Shown: positions 1 to 5,363 of the stretch, piece by piece | How the letters are laid out: every line of letters begins with the position of its first letter | How positions within the stretch are numbered: position 1 is the stretch's first letter | Origin: Planctomycetia bacterium | Lineage (GTDB): Bacteria; Planctomycetota; Phycisphaerae; Phycisphaerales; SM1A02 | Direction of reading: 5' to 3' | Assembly (NCBI GenBank): GCA_005799475.1 | Contig: SYGQ01000057.1 | Span: 1 to 5,363 of the forward strand | DNA: 5,363 nt | Program-made: the position numbers and the translations under genes | The notes under the pieces: model-generated | Seen by the model: only the letters and a program-made list of their open reading frames with translations | Database searches by the model: none | What the model was told of the DNA's origin: nothing

Positions 1-54
1 GCGAGTCCCTTGTCAATGTGAAGTGGCATGGAGCGACCTATCCTTGGGGGCGAA

Positions 55-1146
55 ATGATACCGCTTGGAGTCGACCGAGCCTCGAGAAATCCGCCGGTTG
101 TCACGCATATTCTGCTGCTGACCAATCTCCTTGTCTTCGCCATCACCTGGGTCGCGGCGCGGTCCGCACCGGGTGCCGCGAGTGCAGTCGATTCCGGAGT
201 CTTCATCCCTCAATGGCCGGCATTCGCGGCGCATCCGTGGACCATCGTCAGTTACTCATTCCTCCATGACCCGGCGTCGGTCTGGCATGTGGCGTTCAAC
301 ATGCTGTTCCTGTGGGTCTTCGGGCGCGCGGTGGAGGGGCGGCTCGGGCCGTTCTGGTACCTCACCTTCTACCTCGCCGCCTGCATCGTGGCGGCGCTCG
401 GCCACGCACTCGTGTCGAACGCCGGCGTGATCGGCGCAAGCGGCGCCGTCGCAGCCGTGACCGGTGCGTTTGCGGCACTCTTTCCGCGTGCCCGCGTCCG
501 CGTCCTCTTCCTCTTCACCATCATGGAAGTGCCGGGACTCCTTCTGGTTGGACTGTTCGTCTTCATCGATGTGCTTGGGTCATTCGGCCTCACGCGAGGG
601 ATGGGCGGTCGAGTCGCGTACTCGGCGCACCTCGCGGGGTATGCCTTTGGGCTCGGCGTGATGCTGACGCTCCTCGGGTTCAAGCTGCTTCCGCGGACCG
701 AGTTCGACCTCTTCTTCATCGCCAAGCAGTGGCGGCGAAGGCAGGAGATGCGTCGAGTGCTTGCGGGCGCATCGAGCCCCTGGCGACGCGACGCGCTTCG
801 CACCGCGCCGGCCACTGAGGCGCCGACCCAGCCCTCGGAACCATCACCCGCCGTGGCCGCACGCGAACTCGCCGCAGCGAACGAATCATGGACTCGCGGC
901 GACTTCGCGAAGGCGGCGTCATCGTGGGAGCAGTTCGCATCGCGGCATCCATCACATCCCGATTCGGACGGCGCGCAACTTCTCGCCGCGATGGCGTACA
1001 CCAGGAAGCTCGCGGATCCCCAGCGCGCGAAGAGGATTTTGAACTCGCTCTTGACACGCCTGCCGGCTCCATCGGCGGTGACGCGTGAGTCCGCGCGCGC
1101 CCTCGTTACAGAGATCGAAGCCTCGCGGCCGGCGGATCTCACATGA
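55..1146 (+). CDS. Rhomboid-family intramembrane serine protease with C-terminal TPR-like tail
   Basis: This gene encodes a predicted 363-residue polytopic membrane protease that would cleave transmembrane substrates within the bilayer. The sequence shows about six hydrophobic segments (roughly residues 15-34, 77-95, 101-120, 127-143, 150-177 and 187-209). It has the rhomboid hallmarks in order: HVAFN (His78, Asn82), the EGRLG turn after the second helix, GASG with the nucleophile Ser129, and SAHLAGYAFG with the catalytic His192. Family knowledge makes Ser129/His192 the catalytic dyad, so the enzyme looks active. Residues from about 215 on are soluble: a basic stretch, a Pro/Ala/Thr-rich linker, then helical repeats resembling one or two TPR units (about 265-355, including a WTRGDFAKAASSW core). 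I chose ATG 55 because it follows a GGGGG run at 46-50 and gives the usual rhomboid N-terminus MIPLG; an in-frame ATG at 28 would add nine residues. The substrate is unknown. The stop overlaps the trpF start. Confidence 0.9.
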   Translation: MIPLGVDRASRNPPVVTHILLLTNLLVFAITWVAARSAPGAASAVDSGVFIPQWPAFAAHPWTIVSYSFLHDPASVWHVAFNMLFLWVFGRAVEGRLGPFWYLTFYLAACIVAALGHALVSNAGVIGASGAVAAVTGAFAALFPRARVRVLFLFTIMEVPGLLLVGLFVFIDVLGSFGLTRGMGGRVAYSAHLAGYAFGLGVMLTLLGFKLLPRTEFDLFFIAKQWRRRQEMRRVLAGASSPWRRDALRTAPATEAPTQPSEPSPAVAARELAAANESWTRGDFAKAASSWEQFASRHPSHPDSDGAQLLAAMAYTRKLADPQRAKRILNSLLTRLPAPSAVTRESARALVTEIEASRPADLT

Positions 1147-1829
1147 TGGCTCGCGCGCGATCGTCGTTGGCTCGGTGGCAGCGCGATCCGTCGTCACTCT
1201 TCGTGAAGATCTGCGGCGTCCGCGATGAGGCGACGGCCCGCGTGTGCGCCGAGGCCGGCGCCGACGCCATCGGTGTCGTGCACGCCGAAGGGAGTTGCCG
1301 ACGAGTCACGCGCGAGCAGGCCGCCATCGTCGCGGGCGCGTTCGATCGCCCGAGCCTCACGGTGGGAGTCTTCCGCGATCCAGACCCGGCCGATCCCTTG
1401 CTCACACACCATGACGGCGCTCGGCAGTTTCACGGAGGCGAGAGTGCGTCGCTCGTTGCCGAGAGCGCATGCCCGGGCAGGCTCATCATCAAGTCCGTTG
1501 GCCGCGACCTTCATGCACTCACGGTGTGGTCGGCTTGCGAGTTCGTCGAGGCGCTGTTGGTCGACGCGGAGGATCCCGGACGAGGCCATGCGCACTCGGC
1601 GGCGTGGCTCGCCGAACTGGGCACCTGCATTTCGGCGCTCTCCAAGCCCGTCATACTCGCCGGCGGGCTCACGCCTGACACTGTGGACGAGGCGATTCGC
1701 CTCGTGCGCCCAGCAGGGGTTGATGTGTCAAGCGGTGTCGAGAGCGCGCGCGGCGTCAAAGATCACGGTCTCATCCGAGCGTTCATCGCGTCGGCGCGAG
1801 CGGCACATGTGGCACGATCACGCGGGTAG
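1143..1829 (+). CDS. trpF: Phosphoribosylanthranilate isomerase (TrpF), divergent
   Basis: TrpF converts N-(5'-phosphoribosyl)anthranilate to CdRP (1-(o-carboxyphenylamino)-1-deoxyribulose 5-phosphate), a cytosolic step of tryptophan synthesis on a TIM-barrel fold. The 228-residue product shows VKICG with the catalytic Cys24, GADAIGVV (39-46), SCRRVT where the family has SPR.V, QFHGGE (95-100) for the usual QLHG.E, LLVDAEDPG with the presumed general acid Asp141, LAGGLTPDTVDEA (172-184) and VDVSSGVES (193-201) followed by KD. The strand-6 GGTG..FDW phosphate-binding segment is replaced by RGHAHSAAW (147-155), which is unusual. The protein has about 20 residues before VKICG; ATG 1143 fits the ATGA overlap with the rhomboid gene and a GGCGGA at 1131-1136, but ATG 1146 or GTG 1203 would also be in frame. 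No other trp gene is next to it. The 3' end overlaps the convergent gene by 47 bp. TrpF identity is firm from the motif order; activity is not proven. Confidence 0.93.
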   Translation: MMARARSSLARWQRDPSSLFVKICGVRDEATARVCAEAGADAIGVVHAEGSCRRVTREQAAIVAGAFDRPSLTVGVFRDPDPADPLLTHHDGARQFHGGESASLVAESACPGRLIIKSVGRDLHALTVWSACEFVEALLVDAEDPGRGHAHSAAWLAELGTCISALSKPVILAGGLTPDTVDEAIRLVRPAGVDVSSGVESARGVKDHGLIRAFIASARAAHVARSRG

Positions 1830-3051
1830 TCGCTCGCTGCGTAATCCACCGTGAGATGTCGGATCGCTCGGCGGGCCACCCTGCCGCGACACGCCGCGAA
1901 ACGAACGATCGGTACACGCTTCCGAGAGTCCGGTCGAACGACAGCGTGCTCTCGACACGCGACTCTTCGAGTTCACGGCGCGATTTCGGCGGCTCTTCCG
2001 GTCGCTCAAGCGCCAGGAGGCTCACGGCAAGCCGGTCGCCTTGAAGTGCAAAGTGCCACGATCGCCCCTCGGCCGCAATGGCGAATCCCATCTTGCGCGG
2101 GACCTTCCCAGATTGAAGCGCTCGGGTGGCCTCGGGCATTCTCGTCGGGGCGTCGCCGCGCAACGAGATTGCACCGCCGACCCCCCACGAACACTCAAGG
2201 TCGAGGAGGCGCTCGGCGACAACGGCGACCTCGACGGCACGCCCATCCTCGTCGGTCGCATCGACGATCCCTTCGTGACACTCGCACTGCCACCACAACC
2301 AGAGCAGGAAGACATTCCCGAGGTAATCCAGCGGCTCCCCCGCCGCCCACGAGGGTTCGGGTCGCTCTGAAAGTTTCCGCGGCGCCCCTTCCGCGTCGGT
2401 CGCACTCGATGACGGCGGCGCGACGAACCCATCGGCGTGGATGTCGCGAAGTTCGGATCCCTTGCGCATTGCCTCGGCCTCGTGCCGCGCGTGGGCGCCG
2501 GCCCCGCAGCGCGCCAGACCCACCATGAAAGTCTCCTGAAAGAGCCCCTTGGCGTGCATGAAGGCACTCTCGCCGTCGAGCGAACCAAGCACGAGACCCC
2601 GCGAGAGGTCCCAGAGGATCGGTCGCTCGGCGTGCCGCCGCCAGAGACCATGCCCCACCTCGTTCATCCATCGCTGCTCGGCCCGTTCCTTCGCTTCCAT
2701 GCGTTCGCGCGAGGAGAGCCCGCGACCAGCACCCTCGCCGAGCACTTCGGCTTCGGCTTGCGCGCGATAGGCACGACGCATCGCCGCCGGAACCGCCACC
2801 GAGTCCGTGCGCATGGACGCGAGGAGCGCGCCGTCGAAGGCGTTGGCCTCGTGGTCGAAGGCGAGATCAAGGAGATGCCGCCCGGCAATCCAGCCGCTTG
2901 TAACAGCGACGCCGTTGCCGCACGACTCTGGCTCGATTGCGTGTTCGCGAAGGGCATCGATGACAGCGTCATCGACTCGCTTGGGCGCGCGACCGGAGTC
3001 AACGCGAAGGCGTGCATACGAGATCGATCCATGGCGGAACGGCATGCGCAT
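1783..3051 (-). CDS. RdgC-like protein (putative recombination-associated DNA-binding protein)
   Basis: The 422-residue product is soluble, with no signal peptide or membrane helix. By pattern it resembles the RdgC family, whose E. coli member is a ring-shaped DNA-binding protein that restrains RecA. The parallels are: an N-terminal MPFRHGSISYARLRV strand; a Gly-Trp turn (53-54) after a predicted helix; LLASMRTDSVAVP (76-88), resembling the RdgC region that precedes its VLP helix; a charged helix with SSRERMEAKERAEQRW (113-128); a WRR...ILWDLSRGLVLGSL segment (137-158) resembling the RdgC 'mmWiD...gl' strand; and GLFQETFMVGL (169-179). The C-terminal half has an aromatic FLLWLWWQCE stretch (248-257) that I recall from longer RdgC-like proteins. 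It is longer than E. coli RdgC (about 300 residues). I chose ATG 3051; ATG 3045 is equally possible, and the open frame runs on to ATG 3186 inside eno, which is unlikely. No clear Shine-Dalgarno sequence precedes it. The assignment is from memory of the family and is moderate; the gene itself is secure. Confidence 0.65.
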   Translation of the reverse strand: MRMPFRHGSISYARLRVDSGRAPKRVDDAVIDALREHAIEPESCGNGVAVTSGWIAGRHLLDLAFDHEANAFDGALLASMRTDSVAVPAAMRRAYRAQAEAEVLGEGAGRGLSSRERMEAKERAEQRWMNEVGHGLWRRHAERPILWDLSRGLVLGSLDGESAFMHAKGLFQETFMVGLARCGAGAHARHEAEAMRKGSELRDIHADGFVAPPSSSATDAEGAPRKLSERPEPSWAAGEPLDYLGNVFLLWLWWQCECHEGIVDATDEDGRAVEVAVVAERLLDLECSWGVGGAISLRGDAPTRMPEATRALQSGKVPRKMGFAIAAEGRSWHFALQGDRLAVSLLALERPEEPPKSRRELEESRVESTLSFDRTLGSVYRSFVSRRVAAGWPAERSDISRWITQRATTRVIVPHVPLAPTR

Positions 3052-3129
3052 GACTATCGCTGATTTCGAGCGCACCGTTGGGGGTCTGACAGGTTGTCCA
3101 CCCCGGTGCACGCGCACTATCCTCACGGA
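3052..3129. promoter_or_regulatory. Divergent intergenic region between the RdgC-like gene and eno
   Basis: This 78-bp gap must contain the start signals for both divergent genes, unless one of them is transcribed from further away. Toward eno, CACTAT at 3115-3120 could serve as a -10 element with TTGTCC at 3094-3099 as a weak -35 (15-bp spacing); it would place transcription start within a few bases of the ATG at 3130. On the minus strand GATAGT (3058-3053) lies just before ATG 3051. Neither gene has a good Shine-Dalgarno sequence. Small inverted repeats are present: GACA-GGT-TGTC at 3088-3098 and GTGC-ACGC-GCAC at 3106-3117; both are short enough to be chance. The location is firm, the individual promoter elements are speculative. 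Confidence 0.4.
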
Positions 3130-4461
3130 ATGCCCTTCACCATTGATGACATCATCGCCCGGCAGATCCTCGATTCCCGTGGACAACCAACGGTCGAGTG
3201 CGAAGTGCGGCTCAGCGGAGGCGCGGTCGGTCGCGCGGCGGTTCCTAGTGGTGCGTCAACGGGCGAACACGAGGCGGTCGAATTGCGCGACGGCGACAAG
3301 TCCAAATGGATGGGCAAGTCGGTGCTCACGGCCGTCGCCAATGTCAACAGCGTGATCGCGCCAGAACTTCTCGGGGCCGACGCGCGCACGCAGGAGTCGA
3401 TCGACAAACTCCTCTGCATGCTCGACGGCACTGCCAACAAGTCGCATCTGGGCGCCAATGCGACGCTTGCGACGAGCCTGGCGGTCGCTCACGCGGCAGC
3501 GACCGCGACCGAGCAGCCGCTCTACCGCTATGTCGGCGGCACCAACGCCTGCACACTTCCGGCGCCGATGCTGAACATCCTCAACGGCGGCAAGCATGCC
3601 GACAACACGCTCGACTTCCAGGAGTTCATGATCCAGCCGTGGGGATTCGCTGACTTCGGCGACGCGCTCCGGGCGGGCGTCGAGATCTACCACACGCTCA
3701 AGAGCGTGCTCCACGACGACGGGCTCTCGACCGCCGTCGGCGACGAGGGCGGATTCGCACCCAACCTGAAGAGCAACGAGCAGGCACTCGAGTACATCGC
3801 GAGGGCCGTGGCCAAGTCCGGCTACGACTTCGGTCGCCAGATTTCCGTCTGTCTCGACCCGGCGACGAGCGAACTCGCCAACGAGGCCGCCGCGCGCGGG
3901 AAGAAGGGGTACTGCTACTTCAAGAGCGATCCCAAGCGCATCGTCGGTTCGGAAGAGATGATTCGCCTTTGGGAAGACTGGTGCGGAAAGTGGCCGATCC
4001 GCTCGATCGAGGATGGCTTGGGCGAATCGGACTGGAGCGGATGGAAGGCGCTGACGGCTGCGCTCGGAGGCACAACGCAGATCGTCGGCGATGATCTCTT
4101 CGTCACCAACCCATCGTTCCTCGCGCGCGGCATCCGCGACGGCTGCGCCAACGCGATTCTGGTGAAGGTCAACCAGATCGGCACACTGAGCGAGACGCTT
4201 GACGCCGTCCGCCTTGCGCATGTTTCGGGCTACAAGGCGATCCTGTCGCATCGGTCGGGCGAGACCGAAGACACGACCATCGCGGATCTTGCCGTCGCCA
4301 CCAACTGCGGCCAGATCAAGACCGGTGCCCCCTGCCGCTCCGACCGGACGGCCAAGTACAACCAACTCTTGCGCATCGCGGAGGAACTCGGCGCAACGGC
4401 CCGGTACGGCGGCGTCGCAGCGCCGACGACAACGCGACCGCGTGCCAAGTCGAAGGCCTAG
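3130..4461 (+). CDS. eno: Enolase (phosphopyruvate hydratase)
   Basis: Enolase interconverts 2-phosphoglycerate and phosphoenolpyruvate in glycolysis and gluconeogenesis, in the cytosol, using Mg2+. The 443-residue product shows the whole family signature: ARQILDSRGQPTVE near the N-terminus, the mobile PSGASTGEHEA loop (39-49), LNGGKHADN (151-159), DFQEFM with Glu165, GDEGGFAPNL with Glu206, LDPATSEL with the metal ligand Asp243, SIEDGLGESDW with Glu294, GDDLFVTN with Asp321, LVKVNQIG with the catalytic Lys346, ILSHRSGETEDT (371-382) and GAPCRSDRTAKYNQLLRI with Lys397 just before it. Every expected metal and catalytic position is filled. Length is slightly above the usual 420-435 because of a Thr/Arg/Lys-rich tail (about 431-443) beyond the fold. 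ATG 3130 gives the normal enolase N-terminus; an in-frame TTG at 3094 would add 12 residues that the family lacks. The stop codon interlocks with that of the convergent GT87-like gene. Confidence 0.98.
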   Translation: MPFTIDDIIARQILDSRGQPTVECEVRLSGGAVGRAAVPSGASTGEHEAVELRDGDKSKWMGKSVLTAVANVNSVIAPELLGADARTQESIDKLLCMLDGTANKSHLGANATLATSLAVAHAAATATEQPLYRYVGGTNACTLPAPMLNILNGGKHADNTLDFQEFMIQPWGFADFGDALRAGVEIYHTLKSVLHDDGLSTAVGDEGGFAPNLKSNEQALEYIARAVAKSGYDFGRQISVCLDPATSELANEAAARGKKGYCYFKSDPKRIVGSEEMIRLWEDWCGKWPIRSIEDGLGESDWSGWKALTAALGGTTQIVGDDLFVTNPSFLARGIRDGCANAILVKVNQIGTLSETLDAVRLAHVSGYKAILSHRSGETEDTTIADLAVATNCGQIKTGAPCRSDRTAKYNQLLRIAEELGATARYGGVAAPTTTRPRAKSKA

Positions 4462-4464
4462 GCC
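4455..4464. repeat. Perfect 10-bp palindrome containing both convergent stop codons
   Basis: GGCCTAGGCC reads the same on both strands. Its central CTAG supplies the TAG stop of eno on the plus strand (4459-4461) and the TAG stop of the GT87-like gene on the minus strand (4460-4458). The arms would leave too small a loop for a useful RNA hairpin and no T-run follows on either side, so I do not call it a terminator. Confidence 0.85.
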
Positions 4465-5363
4465 GCGTCGCTTCGGAGGAGCCAGGCCGCACGGACGCAG
4501 CCAGCGAGTGCGACGCACGCACCGAGCGTCAACTTCCCGCAGATGAGCAGCGCGTCGACGGCGTAGTTGCCGATCAGGTCGCGCCCCGAAGGAAGTCCGA
4601 GGAGACCGAGGACGCACACCAATGCGATGAGGCACCGATCTCGGCGCTCAATCGCGAGGACGATGCACGGCGCCACGGCGAAGGCTTCGATGGCGAAGTG
4701 GTAGTTGCTCGAGTGCGGCGAAAGAAGCAGCATCCCGCACGCGATCGCCCCAGACTCGGTAAGGAGTTGGAGCGGTGACGGCGGGCGCGGCCGTCGGTGG
4801 TGGACGAAGCCCACGACGACCAGAACCGCGGTGAGCACGACACATTGCCCCGAAATGATGGCGACCCCGCGCGCCTTCTCGGAGAGGTGCACGACCGACC
4901 AATCGCGCGCGTTGATGTCGCGATCTCCCGGCGGTGTGGGCACGGTGAGCCTCGTGATGGTGGCCGAGAGATTCTGCGCCAGCGGGTTCCAGTCGTGCCA
5001 ATAGCCGCCGCCCGCCTTCGCGGGATTTGAGGCGCTTTGCACGATGGATGAGAAGGACCTCGAGAGCGCCCCCTCGCCATCCAAGCGCAGGGCGTCGGGC
5101 AGGAAAGAGAGTGCCGCGGCCGCCGCGACCATCGCGATCACGGCGCGCCAGCGCCTCGCGAGGGCGAGCGCCGGCGCGAACAACATCGGTGTCACTTTGA
5201 GCGCGCCGATCGCGCCGAGGACGATCCCCGCAAGGACTTCGCGTCGAGCCATCGCCGCCACGAGCGCGAGTCCCATCCCGGCCGCGATGAGGGGATCGTG
5301 GCTCTGGTAGGTCAGCGGCGAAAGAACCAGTTGGTGCGACAGGAGTCCGGTCGTGACGAGCGC
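4458..5363 (-). CDS. GT87-like (DUF2029) integral membrane glycosyltransferase, 5' end missing
   Basis: This is the C-terminal 301 residues of a polytopic membrane protein; the frame stays open to the right window edge, so the true start lies outside. An internal ATG at 5276 is not a likely start because 29 in-frame codons of similar character precede it. The sequence resembles GT-C fold glycosyltransferases of family GT87, which use polyprenyl-phosphate sugars as donors at the extracytoplasmic face. Supporting features (numbered from the window edge) are: hydrophobic helices around 42-68 with ALKVTP (54-59) matching the family's 'K..P' segment, followed by RRW (70-72); a loop with NPLAQNLSATITRL (126-139) resembling the 'NqSl.g...Rl' motif; and LLLSPHSSNYHF (212-223), resembling the 'SP.sw.Hh' motif before the next helix. 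Further hydrophobic segments fill the C-terminus. Sugar and acceptor cannot be deduced. It is convergent with eno, overlapping by 4 bp. Confidence 0.72.
   Translation of the reverse strand, partial: ALVTTGLLSHQLVLSPLTYQSHDPLIAAGMGLALVAAMARREVLAGIVLGAIGALKVTPMLFAPALALARRWRAVIAMVAAAAALSFLPDALRLDGEGALSRSFSSIVQSASNPAKAGGGYWHDWNPLAQNLSATITRLTVPTPPGDRDINARDWSVVHLSEKARGVAIISGQCVVLTAVLVVVGFVHHRRPRPPSPLQLLTESGAIACGMLLLSPHSSNYHFAIEAFAVAPCIVLAIERRDRCLIALVCVLGLLGLPSGRDLIGNYAVDALLICGKLTLGACVALAGCVRAAWLLRSDAA

Noticed and set aside
10..44. TTGTCA (10-15) with TATCCT (39-44) as a promoter for the rhomboid gene
   Set aside because: The spacing is 23 bp, outside the normal range, and the upstream context is missing from the window.
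369..1142. A 257-codon open frame antisense to the rhomboid gene
   Set aside because: It is an Arg/Ser/Ala-rich product with no motif, opposite a gene with complete rhomboid catalytic motifs.
1851..2528. A plus-strand open frame of 225 codons opposite the RdgC-like gene
   Set aside because: The product is extremely Arg-rich with low-complexity stretches, while the minus-strand frame gives a balanced, protein-like sequence.
2437..3063. A plus-strand open frame of 208 codons opposite the start of the RdgC-like gene
   Set aside because: It looks more protein-like than other shadows, but it lies wholly within the minus-strand frame, has no recognisable motif and no ribosome binding site, and the minus strand carries the family resemblance.
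3052..3186. Upstream extension of the RdgC-like gene to ATG 3186
   Set aside because: It would overlap the start of eno and fill the divergent promoter region, and the added residues precede the expected MPFRHGS N-terminus without any family match.
4455..4464. The palindrome as a bidirectional terminator
   Set aside because: The stem is too short, the loop would be only two to four bases, and there is no T-run on either strand.
3256..4635. A 459-codon open frame antisense to almost all of eno
   Set aside because: Enolase on the plus strand is unmistakable. The antisense product is Arg-rich with no recognisable motif, and long antisense frames are expected opposite GC-rich coding DNA.

Overview
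The window is a compact, GC-rich bacterial chromosome segment holding five protein genes and almost no free intergenic DNA. The gene mix (a rhomboid protease with a soluble C-terminal tail, a divergent TrpF, an RdgC-like protein, enolase and a GT87-type membrane glycosyltransferase), the high GC at third codon positions and the weak Shine-Dalgarno signals fit a planctomycete, possibly of the Phycisphaerae. That assignment is inferred from protein style; no rRNA or other direct taxonomic marker is present.

Layout, left to right. Positions 55-1146 (+) encode a rhomboid-family intramembrane serine protease with a tetratricopeptide-like C-terminal region. Its stop codon overlaps the start of trpF (1143-1829, +) in an ATGA junction, so the two are probably co-transcribed and translationally coupled. 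A convergent gene on the minus strand (3051-1783) encodes a 422-residue protein that I read as a distant RdgC-like protein; its 3' end overlaps trpF by 47 bp. A 78-bp gap (3052-3129) separates it from the divergent enolase gene eno (3130-4461, +). The enolase stop codon interlocks with the stop of a minus-strand GT87-like integral membrane glycosyltransferase (5363-4458), which is cut off at its 5' end by the window edge.

The genes do not form one pathway: trpF belongs to tryptophan synthesis, eno to glycolysis, the RdgC-like gene probably to DNA recombination, and the rhomboid and GT87 genes to the membrane or cell envelope. No RNA genes, CRISPR arrays, insertion sequences, integration sites or convincing rho-independent terminators were seen. 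The content looks like ordinary core genome. The points of interest are the interlocked gene ends, the altered TrpF active-site loop, the rhomboid fusion and the RdgC-like protein. I see no convincing evidence of a new multi-gene system.
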